From Acarospora socialis (taxonomy: Eukaryota; Ascomycota; Lecanoromycetes; Acarosporales; Acarosporaceae), in NCBI GenBank assembly GCA_025617375.2, contig JAMYGW020000007.1:1116001-1180000 (forward strand): a DNA stretch of 64,000 nt, read 5' to 3'. Position numbers and translations under genes: made by a program. The notes beneath the pieces were generated by a model that was not told the origin of the DNA, ran no database searches, and saw nothing but the letters and a program-made list of their open reading frames with translations. Within the stretch, counting starts at the first letter, position 1. Every line of letters begins with the position of its first letter. Shown here one piece after another: positions 34,392 to 46,549 of this stretch.

Positions 34392-36987
34392 GTAGGACAG
34401 GACACAGCAGGCGGAGAATCAATCAATCAAATCCTTCAGATACCAAGACAAATTGCCTCTTTTTCTCCTATTTCTGTAGAAACTTAATCTGGACCAAGGC
34501 ACTTCAACGTACTCCTGATTCCGTTCCGTTCGGCTGTAGATAGATGCATGTATGTATGCAGCAAGCATGCACTCCCCTATCCACCCCCATTCTAAAACGA
34601 GTGGAGCTGTGCTGTGTGCTCTGCATGACATGAACTGAAAAGAAATGAACAGCATACACAGTATCGAACACGACTTTCTGTGTCGGAGGTGCGGTGCAAC
34701 GGTTTGGTGGAGCGGTGCGACCCAACCCAACGCGGATCCGACCCAATTGGGGCCCACTGCACGGCACAGGGTTGATTAAGGTAGGTAGGTGGAAAGTCGT
34801 GGGCTGTGGTTCTCACACTGCCACGCCTGATTTTCAAAATTTCTGCTGGCGATCCACGTAGCTTTGCAATGTTAGTAAGGGTGACACTACTCGTGCTCGT
34901 ACGCTTGCATTGGCTGTGAATGCGTGCATTTGGTTCCATGTCTATCACACCACGTACTGTACATTAAGACAGATGGCTATTTTGAGGGTTCTTTCACGTT
35001 AACATTGGTACGCATTGCCTGCGTTTGCTAGGGCAAGGACCAGGGCTATGTATAAGTGCACACCCAACGCTGCAACGGTATAGAGAAGGAACAGGCATCT
35101 AATGATTCTGCTTAACAAGCTCCAGAATGTTTCCGCTGGCTTCGCCGGGCCAGACCCTCCTCTACGGTTGCTACACGACCACAGGCCTTCTTCAGCAAAG
35201 CCCTGTATGTAACGACTGCAGCTTGTAATTGCCAATCTCTACACTCCCATTCAATCGGAACAGCGTAGTGGAAATCTCCCGCAGTACGTGCCACTGTCCT
35301 CCGTTGAAGATTTTAGTCGGCTCCAGTAATGATTGTGGATGCTACCGCAGCCGGGATCGGTGGTTTACTGGTATCGGCCGAGTAGCAAGTTGGAAGGCAC
35401 CACCTATGGAAACCATATCAGCGTAACTCCATCTAGCAGAAGCTGTAATCCAGTAGAAACAGTGTGTGAAGGAAAGAATATCAGATCTGAAGCCCGGTCT
35501 AGGGCAAGTCTCATCAATGCTATGTAGCTATGTCGACCGTCGTGATAAAGGATGATCATCATGAGAAGAGGAATGGTACTTGTGCCGAGGGCGTAATCTT
35601 ACCTATGCAACGTTGAGCCGTGTGTGATCGATAGCATATAAAGACTTCCAACTCTATATGATGCTAGCACATGTATCAGCTTGTGCTTTTGCAATACCTA
35701 TACTGGATAAAGAGCCTTTCATGTTGGACTGTTTCAGTACAGACAGTCTCGTCTTCGCGGCGGTCAAACCGACTCGGACATATGCTTGTCATTGATATAG
35801 GTCGAGATCATCATAGAAGGAAGGGGAAAACAGAGAAAGCCCACGGAAGACATACGAACAAGATGTGCGAGCCATTACTTGGAAGGCCAAGAGATCAGGC
35901 AGGTCTGGAGTCCGACGAAGGTAGTGGAGATAACTTGGAGTACTTTGATAGCGGCTGCGTACTGTACAAGATCAGCTGGTGCTCTGACCACACAAGTTGC
36001 TTCAATTGACGGCATGGGGTACAATCAGAAATGCATGAATGGTATATAATAAAGGTTGTCTACATCGGAAACCCGAATCAGACTCGTCATCTAGGTGTTC
36101 ATCATGAGACAGGATTGAGCTTTGGTGAACGCTAGATGATGAACTTACGCTGCGGGAATTTGGTGCCGTGATTGGCCGTGTGATGACATCAGGCCCGACC
36201 CCAGGGCTACGCATGACCGCCTAAGCAGTCCGGTCAGCTCTCGAGATATTCCCGCCGAGCCAATATGTATGTTGGAAACAACATCGCTCTTCAGTGGGCA
36301 AGGTTTTCTAGGCCTGCCACAAAAAGGCATATCCTTTCACAAAGCAATCTCGATCTTGTCGACGACTGTCGGAGCCCAGTGCCATTCATCCTTGGAAGCG
36401 TGGGTTTGTGGTGAAATGGAGGTGGTTGTTGTACTTCATACCTCGGGCAGTCGAGCTCACTTTCGACCATGAAAACTACCTGACTCAGCCTAAAGCACAT
36501 TAGCAACTCTACCGATATGATGTTGCTGGTGTCAAAGTAGAAGGTGATTCAGAGCTCAGTCTAAGCCATTTGGTGACTTCAAAAACCGGTAAAGATTTCA
36601 GTCGGTAATTTCCAGCGTATATAGTTGTATCAATTGATCATCTTCGCCCGCGTACAGTGATATCGAAAAGGAACAGCCATGAATGAAAGTGGTGCCATAC
36701 CTGCAAAGTGCAACCACCTCATCCCCAGGCGGAGATGGTCTTGAGCAATGTACAAGATCTATGACTTCAACGCTGTTAGCAACGGCTCCGCAGTCGTAGT
36801 TGACAAGCATGACAGAAACACAAGGCAGCTAATATATCAGACTGACGTGTGCAATATGAGTTTCATTCCCCTTGAGGTCAAAGACTCTAGTTTATGCGGT
36901 TTGAATAAATCATCAGAAAGGGAGAGACGAGACGCTTTGATGGCGAAAGGAGAGACAACGTACTTCTGGCCTTCGTCTCAACTATCC

Positions 36988-37329
36988 TCCATATCGTAGC
37001 TCCCCGCGTAGTGACGGATGAACCGGCGGATATCGTGTTTGTCATGCAGAGTAGGAGGTTTCGACATGACCTCGAGAATTTTGAATAGTTTCGCTCAACT
37101 CGCGAGACGCTAGCCTAGAGCAAGCACGTGATGCGGCTTTTGCCCTGAGAATCCGCGCACTAGTTGACGTCGGGAAAGGCCGGCTCAGAGCCGAAGATAT
37201 CTCGGATAGGACTAGCGAGGGGTATCTCAGGCTTTTGCGGGGCAGTGGAAGCTCAGCGATGGGTAAATCATCGTCACCGGACGTAATGATGGGGCCCGTC
37301 GGCAGTGGGCTATGGAAAGGGGGAGGCAT
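36988..37329 (-). CDS. Weak candidate for a short gene or gene end
   Basis: An ATG at 37329 opens a frame of about 95 codons. In other frames two pieces look more protein-like: PIRDIFGSEPAFPDVN and LFKILEVMSKPPTLHDKHDI followed by RRFIRHYAGSYDMED and a stop. They could be joined by one or two small introns, but I could not find a set of splice sites that fits. Family unknown. Confidence 0.22.
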
Positions 37330-37562
37330 CAATTCCTAAGATCTCACTCTGTTTAACAACTACATGCTACACCTTTCCCCATATTCATCTGAGACAGGCA
37401 CGAATCCTCTTACCGCATTACGCATTGCCCAACGGCCACGACGCACCAGACACCTGACTGCCGAGGCATCACACCACTTCTCCTTCACACCGAAAGAATT
37501 GACGTTTACTCTATATACATCCCATAAGATCCTCTTAGCCTCGAAACCAATACTCGTCCGCT

Positions 37563-38782
37563 ATGGCCACCACCAACGGTAGCAATGGCGAGAGCGCGCC
37601 CGTCGCCAACGAGAAGATCAACACCGACATCGTAACCCTAACCCGCTTCCTGACCGAGGAGCAATCCAAACACAAAGAAGCCACCGGCGACTTCACGTAC
37701 GCACCTCCCTCCCCTAAAATTCACATAACAACAGGACCAACTAACCGCCACCCAGCCTCCTCTGCCACGCCCTCCAATTCTCCTTCAAATCCATAGCCTA
37801 CTACATCCGACGCGCCACGCTCATCAACCTAACCGGCCTCGCCGGCTCCTCCAACACCACCGGCGACGATCAAAAGAAGCTCGACGTGATCGGCAACGAC
37901 CTCTTCGTCAGCGCGATGCGGACCTCGGGCAAATGCCGCATCCTCGTCTCCGAGGAGGAGGAGGAAGCCATCATCTTCAGCGACTCGCCGGACGCCCGCT
38001 ACGCCGTCGTCTGCGACCCCATCGACGGCAGCTCCAACCTCGACGCCGGCGTCTCCGTCGGCACCATCTTCGGCATCTTCAAGCTGCCCGAGGGCGCCAA
38101 GGGGTCGAAGGAGGACCTGCTCGTCCCCGGCACGGAGCTCGTCGCCGCGGGCTTCACCATGTACGGCGCTTCCGCGCAGCTCGTCATCACGATGCGGGGT
38201 GGCAGTGTCAATGGCTTCACGATGGACAACGCCCTCGGCGAGTTCATCCTCACGCACCCGAACATGCGCATGCCCCGTTCCCGCGCCATCTACTCGGTCA
38301 ACGAGGGCAACAGCCTGTACTGGGAGGAGCCGGTCAAGGAGTACTTCAACAGCCTCAAGTACCCGACCGAGGACCCCAAGACGGGCAAGGAGGGAAAGCC
38401 GTACAGCGCCCGGTATATCGGGTCCATGGTCGCGGACGCGTATCGGACGTTGTTGTACGGTGGCATTTTTGCGTATCCGGCGGATAAGAAGAGTCCGAAG
38501 GGGAAGTTAAGGATTTTGTATGAGTGTGCGCCTATGGCGATGGTGTTTGAGAATGGTACGTAGTCCTTCTCCTTCCTTTTACTTCAGATGAGGTGAGTGT
38601 GACTGACTGATTCCTCGTGGTCGGGGTGAATAGCGGGCGGACAGGCAATCAACAGCCGGATGGAACGCATGCTGAAGGTCGTACCGGAGCATATACATGA
38701 TCGGTCGGGCATCTTCATGGGGAGTTACGACGAGGTGCAGAAGGTAATTGACATACACAATGCGCACACGAAGTCAAAGTAA
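37563..38782 (+). CDS. FBP1: Fructose-1,6-bisphosphatase
   Basis: Three exons (37563-37696, 37756-38555, 38634-38782), phases 2 and 1, total 360 residues, the normal fungal size. Diagnostic blocks: NTDIVTLTRFLTEEQ, QKKLDVIGNDLF, SEEEEEAIIFSD and the metal/phosphate site CDPIDGSSNLDAGVSVGTIF. Also present are the substrate-site ARYIGSMVADAYRTLLYGGIF and the C-terminal LYECAPMAMVFENAGGQAI. The enzyme removes the 1-phosphate of fructose 1,6-bisphosphate in the cytosol, the committed step of gluconeogenesis. In fungi it is usually repressed and degraded when glucose is available. The central exon is markedly richer in G/C at third positions than its neighbours, consistent with high expression. 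It converges on the gene at 39032 with 249 bp between the stops. Confidence 0.97.
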
Positions 38783-39031
38783 GGGTTATGTTTCAGTGGA
38801 GGAAGGTTGGTCCTAGGGATGTCACTATAGTTTTGTATATACAAGATACAGTGGTGGACACACATAGCGCACAGTACTCGGACGTGACAGACGATGAATG
38901 TATATAACCGAACAATATCACGATACCAAAACCCAAGAGTAAAGACCCCAGACCCCTAATCCGTAACCCCAAAAGGCGGAAATGCGAAAGGCCACAGGGT
39001 ATCGTCACGCAAGACCATGCTCCGAGCACCC

Positions 39032-42000
39032 CTACTCCTCCTCATCATCCCACCCACCCCTCTCAAGCAACCACTCCCTGACCCTCGCTTTAACGCCATC
39101 CATCTCCTCGCCCAACCCCTCCGCCCACAACCCCTCCAACGTCCCCACCTTCTCCTTCAAATCCCTCGTCAGCCGCTCCTCCTCCTCGGCCCTCACCTCC
39201 CGCACGTCCCGCTCGACAACATCCACCGCCTCACCCGCCACAATCCGCTGCGTCCTCAGCACCGAACAGCCCGTGTTCATGACGCCGGACTTGACTTCGT
39301 GCAGCAGACACAGCAGGTTCGTCTGGCTCTCGATGAACTGATACGTCGACTTCTGCGCGTGCGAGAGTAAGGAATAGAGGTACTGCAGCGGGTGCTCGGC
39401 GTAGCTGGGGTTGTCGTCGTACTCGTCCGGCGGGATCTGGACGTCGAAGCCGCGCAGGTCGAGTGGGATTCTCTGGAGCACTTGGAGCAGGGAGGGGGCA
39501 ATGTCCCAAAAGGCGGAAAGCTGGACCTCGACGCCGCGGACGACGTTGGATTCGACCACGTCATTGAAGGCTTCGAAGCGCTTGAGGGTTTCTTGCTCAA
39601 AGGAGAGTTTACGGTCGCGGGCGTCTTTGGCGAAGAAGGCTTCGGCTTCGGCGAGCTTGGATTCGTTGCGGGATTGCTGGTAGGGGAGGACGACGATGGC
39701 TTTGTATTTGTCGTTGCGCTCGCTTAGGAGGTCGTAGATCTCCCGGTGGAGTTGCTCGCGAGTCTCGAAGAGCCATTTGACTTGGGTCAGTTTCTCGAGG
39801 AGCTCGGGTTGCTCGTCGCCTTCTTCTTGCGTGAGGTTGGGGCTTCGTTCTTGGGCATCGTTGAATAGCCTGCTGCTCAGTTGGTCGAAAGATGCGGTTG
39901 CTTTGGATATTTGCTCCGAGAAACGTGCGTGAAGGGGGCTGACGACGGAAGTTTGATATTCGTCAAATTCTACCTGTTTCCATTGCTTTTCTTTTTGTAA
40001 CTCCTCATCGTCAAGCTTACTCTCTGCTTCGGCTGCTTCGGCATACGACATGGTACCAGCATCGATTCGATCTCGGATTTGTGCACGCAGCGCGCTCCTT
40101 CGACTCGAAGCTTTCTGCTGTGCTTCCTCTCGCCTACTAGTGTTCTTCGACGCATTCTGTTCTTTGATGTCCTTAACACCGCTGAGGTCACTCAAGGACC
40201 GCACAATGGTTCTAATCGATGCCAAATCAGGATGACTGTTGTTGACGGCTGGATGATGGCGAGGATAAGGTGGTGGTAACGTCACAAGTCTGGAGACGTC
40301 TAGTTTCCTCGGATCCGGTGTAAGGTGCGCGGATCTTGGCGTCGGCGGACCAAAAGGTTGTGGCGGTAGAGGAGACTCTTGATCATGCCACCCAACCTTC
40401 TCGGGCGGATACTCATTCGGACCGTATGTGATTTGACCGCTTGGCCCAGCAATCACTCGACTCATGTTGATCGATGACGAGTTGCTCTCAAGGTCTCCAG
40501 ACTGTGGCAGATCTAGAAAGTCGCGAGACACTCCCATGTATTTGGACTCACGTTTCGATCTCTCTATCCCTCGCGATACTCCATCGTGCATGGACCCACC
40601 AGAATTGCTCTCCCACCATCGGCTTGGCGCCCGTCCTCTCGACTCCATCTCATCTAAACCGGTGTCAATGCTCATGCTTGCTATCGGTGACAGAGCTGGC
40701 ACATAACCATTCCACCAAGCAGATTCGGGACGACCCTGAGCTCCGCCGCTCACACTCAGTCGCGACTGCGGTTCGCTTCTTTGTAAATAGGATGATCTTT
40801 CCGGTTGCGACTCTACCGTTACTCCGGGCGTCTCGCCGTCGAACTGGAATCTCAATATCTCGTCGAAGAATATAGACGTCGTAGGGCTCAAATCCTCAAA
40901 AACGTTCGCATATCGATCTCTCCTAACTTTGGTCTCGGTGATAACAAATCGTACAAAATCTTCTAGGTTCTTGCGATCACTCCGTGACGCAGCTTCTTTT
41001 TCGATGAATGTTCCATGCCGTTCGATGGCGCGCTGCTTGAATGTATCGGCACTTTCCAGCGAACGACACTCAGCAGCTGACTGTCGGCTTGATGGTCGCG
41101 AAGGGGTAAGAGGTGGTTGGATGGAGTTATTCGGGTTCGGGACATGCAGGATATGGGACACAGGTCGTGCTCGGTTACCAGGAGGTGCGTGGAGAAATGA
41201 GTTGTTCAAATACTCTCCATGAAGCTGTAGGGGAGGGGTCGGAAGTGACTTTGGCGGTAGTGGTGGAGAGGTGTCGTCGGGCGAGACACGAGCAAACGAT
41301 TTCGCACCAGGTGAAAACGGAGGCGTAGGTGTTGAACTCTCAGGGAACATGCCGGAACGGTTAGAATCCGGATATGCGGTACCGTTTGACGAGGTTATGG
41401 ACATCCCTGCACCAGAAGACAGTGTCGACGGTGCACTGCTTAATGCTGCTTCTGGGGAACGTAGACTTCGCCCGCTTCGCGGTGTCGACTTGGTCACGGT
41501 ACGGCGCCTCGCGAGGGTGCTGCCGCCCTTAGGCAGAATCAAGTCTGATGGCTTGACGCTATCCATAGCCTCTTGCCAAGGGTTGCCGCTTATCGAGACG
41601 GCGCTTTGATCGCCCGTCCTACCCTCTCTGCCATTTCTGCTCTCACTCCTCCTTTCCCGAATGCCTTTGGCACTAGAGTCCCGTACAGCTGGGCTTCGGA
41701 AGAGCTGAGTGTTGGTAGAACTCTGACGAGTGTGGCGAGATTGAGGACCATTGAACGAGCTGTGTAGCGATGGAACGGCCGGGTCCATATCGAGACTGGT
41801 GATGGCGTCTATGCTGCTGGGAACGTTGCGCGTATCTATGTGCAACTGTCGTCCAACTCTACTGGGAAGTGGGTCCTGTTGGTGTGATACCTCCTCTTCC
41901 ACCCAGTCTGCCGGCGTTGGCGGTACGGGTCCTAGACTAGTTCCAAGGCCAGGTGGACGTCTAGTCGATGGTGCCGGGACCGGGGCCGTAAAGTTTCTTC

Positions 42001-43167
42001 CAGACGCTGATCCTTCTGACGACCGACTCATGCTCTGAGATCGAGCAGTCGGTGGAAGCCCCGGCGGTGGTGGAGGTAAGGGCATGCCGGGCTCCCACCC
42101 ATCTTGAGAGGGAGATCTACTTGCTGGCCTGCTCGCTCTGGATGATGGCCCACTCAAACCGATTGCCCCGGTTGAGGCGGCCCTCCGGGACGCTGGTGGG
42201 CGAGTTGTTGAGTCATCGATCGAGATGGGATATGCTCGCGCTAGTGCTTCCACGGTGTAATGCTGTTGGGCGTCAATTGCGCTCGGCACGGGCGAGTTGG
42301 GGGCAGCTCGTGCCCTGGACGCTAGAGACGAAAGGCTGAAGAGACCTGCTGGTTTGTGGGTTGGGTCTCTTGATGAAGACCGAGATCCCTGGCCTTTAGG
42401 TGGCGGTGGAGGTGGGAAAGTGGTTGTCAAGCCCGGATTTGGCGAAATGTTAGAATGCACCAGTGAGAGCGGACGAGGGAATCTTGCAGTACGGTTTCCA
42501 GACGGCGTGTCAGGCGAGACAGTAGTTGCCGCACTTGTAGGCGTGCCATATTGAGAAGGGTTCGATCCAGGTGAGATTGTATCGGACGGTGAGATTGTTG
42601 TACTGTTGGATGCCGCAAAATTATGACTCTGTTGGGCCCTGCGCGGTGAGTACGGAGGCGGAGGGGATGCAGCAGGTCCTGTTCGATTTGATACTTAGTG
42701 TCTGTTCTGATCATGATTCCACGGACTGTCGCTTCACCTTCTGACCCTGATTCCTCAGCACCTACGGCCACCGCACGAGACAACTGGCTTCGGTGTCTGG
42801 CGTGAAATGCTTGCCCCATTCCGATGCTCGGTGAGCTTCCCGCAACATTGCCCCACTCCTGAGGATTGTACGGTACATTGAAACCGGCCGGATTTCTCGA
42901 CGCCATCGGCGACGTTCCTCTTGCAGCTCCACCCGGGGAGCCTGTGAAGGTTGACGGATTATACTGCGAGAATGGGCTGCTCAGGGTTGTCGTCGAGGTA
43001 GGTGTCTGTGTGGTCAGTCCAAGACCGAGCCCGTGGTTATGTGCCACGCTCAATGTCGTGGTCAGCGTAGGAGGCTGGACAGCGTATTGTCGTCGTCGTG
43101 GGGTCGGCTCTGTCGCTGCCGCTACTGCACCCAGTGGTGGAGGAGTACGAGCGTACTGCGCACTCAT
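39032..43167 (-). CDS. Large Ser/Pro-rich protein with C-terminal coiled coil, function unknown
   Basis: Two exons on the minus strand (43167-42723, 42678-39032; 44-bp intron, GTGGAA donor, phase 1) give 1363 residues. Roughly the first 850 residues are disordered in style, with Pro, Ser and Thr dominating and a PPPPPPKG run near 240. They probably serve as a phosphorylated scaffold. From about 1000 to 1340 the protein is helical and charged: AQIRDRIDAGTMSYAEAAEA, DEELQKEKQWKQVEFDEYQT, then a conserved-looking SAFWDIAPSLLQVLQRIPLDL segment and acidic end. I do not recognise a catalytic domain. The C-terminal helices look like the conserved core. The architecture suits a cortical or cytoskeletal adaptor, but that is speculation. 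The joined reading across the intron (EATVR, then PAASPPPPYSPRR) is smooth. Confidence 0.8.
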
Positions 43168-44254
43168 ACTGAGACGGGCGGCATGGATTCTTCAGGTGGG
43201 CTGCCGGCGGGGGGTGTGTAAATAATGGTCCCCAAGCGTTTGAGGAGACCTGAAACGCAAGGTGAGTGAGGCAGGCTGTTTTGAATATGCAGAGCGCAAT
43301 TGAAGGGCCCAAAGGTCTAACCCCCTGGACGAAGGAGGAGGTCTATTGTGAGCAAATTCGTACTACTGCACGAGACAGCAGGCGAGCCCATGGTTGTCAG
43401 ATGTCGAATGGTTGCAATTGGCCATCCACACATCGTTGCCGATGGGAAGACAGGTCCTTCTGCAGCCACAAAGTAGTCGGTTCTATTTCTGTATCGAACA
43501 GAGGGTGCTAGATGCATAAGGGCAGAAGGGTGTGAAAGGGACTGGTGAGGAACGGTCGCAATGCAAGGTCAGGACCTCTTCAACTGGACCCGTCGCTATG
43601 TCTCGCCCGTTCTTCGTCCACGAATTGAAATCCTGTAACTCATTCGCTCATGCATTGATCACACCCGCAGTCACTTCATTGGTCAGCCCTCATCACACAC
43701 TCCGGCGCCTACAAAGCTTGGCATCCTGCCTTACTTCTTCTGGTAGCGACTCAAAATTGACCTAACAGCAACATATCTAACAATGACAATAATAAATATA
43801 TTGAAGCTATACTCGATGTTCTATTCCGATCAAAATATAGAGACATAGTGATGAATCGAATTGCTTTTGAATACATTTTCAATTCATACATCCAACTGCT
43901 CACGCAAATATCGAATCCTGCGTTGGATTACCCTGCTCACCACCTCTAAGGGGAATCGAATTGCTCACTTTTCGGCTCTGCTTCGGTCCCACAGAGGCAG
44001 CCCCTGATTCTTTATGAACAGCGACAGTTGACTGTAAGAGGCCATGTACTCTGCTTCATATTAAAGCTAGATTTATTACCGTGCAACAACATATCAAGCA
44101 TCTGCTATTCGATGAGGATGTCACAAAGCGGACAGTGTGGAATAAATGTCTTCTATCGTCTAGTCTGTCCAACTTGTATATTATGTACAAAAGCGTTGTA
44201 TATCAGTGAAGTGTACATATCATATACCTCCAAGCTCCTAACCACATGTGGCAT
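43168..44254. other. Intergenic region
   Basis: About 1.1 kb between two minus-strand genes. It holds the promoter of the large gene at its left edge and an A/T-rich tract at about 43750-43920. No gene is seen. Confidence 0.45.
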
Positions 44255-44949
44255 TCACAACACCAAACCAGCGAGCGCAGCGCTCAAACCGATAAGCAGA
44301 CCATTCAGGAGTTGACGGACCAGTTCGAGTAGGTTGTTGACCACCACCGCCAAGGCTAGCAGAAGGTTGGAAAGGGCCGCCACCAAGGGTTGTGCAAAGG
44401 CCAAGGCTTGAGCTGCAGGACATGTTAGTGATTTCGTTCTCTGAGGGAAGCTTGAGGCGGCGAGACATACTCAAACCTAGCGCCGCAATGACGTTGTTCA
44501 AAGCTCCGGAAATATCCAAGAGGAGGGTGGTGACAGCGCCGGCGAGGGCCTGGACGTTGAGCTGCCTTGGCTCCACCGAGCGTACATCCACGGACCCTTT
44601 GATGTGGACATGTTGTACTTTCTTGGTAGCAGCAGTTACGGCATCGACGATCTCGGAAATGGCAGACTGAATGCTAGCAGCGGCGGCGGCCTTTTCGACA
44701 TCTGTGGCGGTGGAAGTGAGCGCGGCAGTTGTGGCATCTAGACATTGATTAGCTTGTTAATGGATGCAACAGTCGTGCTGACGCGGAGGAGGTCATACTT
44801 ATCGCGCCAGTCTGTTCTTGGACGGTGGCAAAGAGGGTACTGACGATGCTGGTGACATCGTGCGGGTTTCCGCCCTTCGGGTTGGGTAGGGAGAATACAC
44901 TGACGAAGAGGCCGAAGAAGGCAAAGATGAAAGCGGACGAGACTTTCAT
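44255..44949 (-). CDS. Small secreted hydrophobic-helix protein, unknown function
   Basis: Three exons on the minus strand (44949-44799, 44737-44471, 44412-44255; both introns phase 1, donors GTATGA and GTATGT) give 191 residues. The N-terminus is a clear signal peptide (MKVSSAFIFAFFGLFVSVFS, probably cut after LFVSVFS or shortly after). The mature part is Ala/Leu/Val-rich helical sequence with few charges: VEKAAAASIQSAISEIVDAV, LAGAVTTLLLDISGALNNVI, and the C-terminal LLNGLLIGLSAALAGLVL. There are no cysteines in the mature chain that would suggest a hydrophobin or a typical effector. Secreted amphipathic helices of this kind could coat surfaces or act on membranes; this is inference. It is flanked by gene-free DNA on both sides. 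Confidence 0.7.
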
Positions 44950-46549
44950 TGTCTTGAGTTGCCGAACGTATACAGTTTTTACAATGTTGATGATATAGAA
45001 GGAGTAGTAAAGACTGTAGATCCAAGGTCCAAAATCAACAACGGGCTGGAAAAACACAACGAGAGAAAGGACTGCTTATATATAATGAAAACCCCTGAGA
45101 GGCACTAGGTCCTGCAGGTGGTGTCATACTCATCTTCGCCTCATCCTTCGTAGCCACAAGGCTGCCAGGAAAGTGTACACTCCTGAATTTGCTAGATGAT
45201 GCTAGGAACGTAACATGGAAGGATCCATGCTTCAAAGGTCTGCTAACTCAGGATTCTGATGGTCATGGCCCTGGCAGTGCGGATGGTAGTAGCGGCAAAC
45301 TGGCACTTTGTGCTTCCTTAGCCCAGCTATCCGGCAAGAATTGCCAGATCGACTGCCAAAAAATCTCCGGTCAAGCCATGTTTATCTGGTAGAAACCGGG
45401 AAGTTCCAAGTGATCAGAAATCTCCTTGATGATCGACATGTGGCGTATTGTACAAGGTAACAACGGACTTGGACGGATGCCAAGTGCAAGGTCCGGCAAT
45501 GACCGTTGGCAAGCAAGTTTGATGACAGAAAATCTGCGCAACGCTCAATCTGCACCTTATGAGATTAAGAGGGATGACGGATAAATGGGATCTCACAAGA
45601 TTCTTACAGGGCCGGCAATATAATTCAAATGACAGAAAGCTTGGTCTAGCTGCCGGTGACCAGCCTCGTGGAAATGAAAGGGATACACTGCTTTCTTCCA
45701 CTATCTGCATCTCGTAGTTGTACTTTGTAGTTCAGAAACTGTAGTGCTGCCTTGCTCTGAATGGTAAGGTAGTTCTGAAAATATCTTGAAAGCAATGCCG
45801 ACGACCCCAGGCTAGCTTCACAACGGTGTCGCCTAAGTACGTTTTCCATTGCTATTGTCATACGTAAAAGCTAGCGATTCCCGGGATGTTAGATTGGACT
45901 TGCAAGTTGCAAGCGTCAGGCATGAGTACGTAGGTAGGACGTATGGACGATCGAGATGAAAGGGAGTACTACTTTGCCACGACATCCACTTGGATGGTGC
46001 AGTCCAGCACAAGTGCTACGTTATCACCTGTATCGGACAGAGTAATGCGAGTACCTTAGCTGCCACCTACCTCAAGCTCAGCTACGCTTCACGAAAAGCA
46101 GGGACTGTATGAGATCTAAATTATTCCGCTAATATTCTGGATTAGCATCTCCCGACCAGAGGTACGTTGCCATGCTCTCATCTCTACCTGAGCAATATGA
46201 CATGCGTGAAACGTTTGGGCCATACACCCATCTGAGCGACACGCATCTGAGAGACCAAAGCCATTATGCTGGAGAAAGCAAGCCTCTATAGTACAGAACC
46301 CAAGCAGCATAGTCCCAAGGAATATTGACTGATGCCGAATCTTGGGCGAGAGATGGACCGCAAGTTCTGCAGAGAGTGTCTCGTTCGGTCAGACTTCAGG
46401 AACGAGCCGGCTGATCGAAGAAATGCGGCACTCGAAAGTATGTAACAGCGGAGTAGCAACGAGGTAGTCGGCGAATGCATAGTAGTAGCAACGAGAGAAG
46501 AGTCTTGAATCCGAGAGTGACACGAGAGAAACTGGATTTCTTTATCCGG
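44950..46549. other. Intergenic region
   Basis: 1.6 kb between the small secreted protein start and the 3' end of PAB1. No supported gene. Confidence 0.45.

Larger units (their letters stand above)
33688..37562. other. Gene-poor region with simple repeats and coding-like pieces
   Basis: About 3.9 kb. It contains microsatellites near 34036-34060 and 34372-34391 and a GGTA run at 34780. On the minus strand several coding-like fragments appear at about 35000-35300, 35870-36015 and 36700-36900. They do not join in phase and may be remnants of one old gene. A weak candidate at 36988-37329 is listed separately. The last 230 bp should hold the FBP1 promoter. Confidence 0.4.

Noticed and set aside
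34372-34791. CCTA and GGTA runs in inverted orientation as possible ends of a small mobile element
   Set aside because: The runs are under 20 bp, low complexity, lack flanking duplications, and similar tracts occur elsewhere in the window (about 62150).
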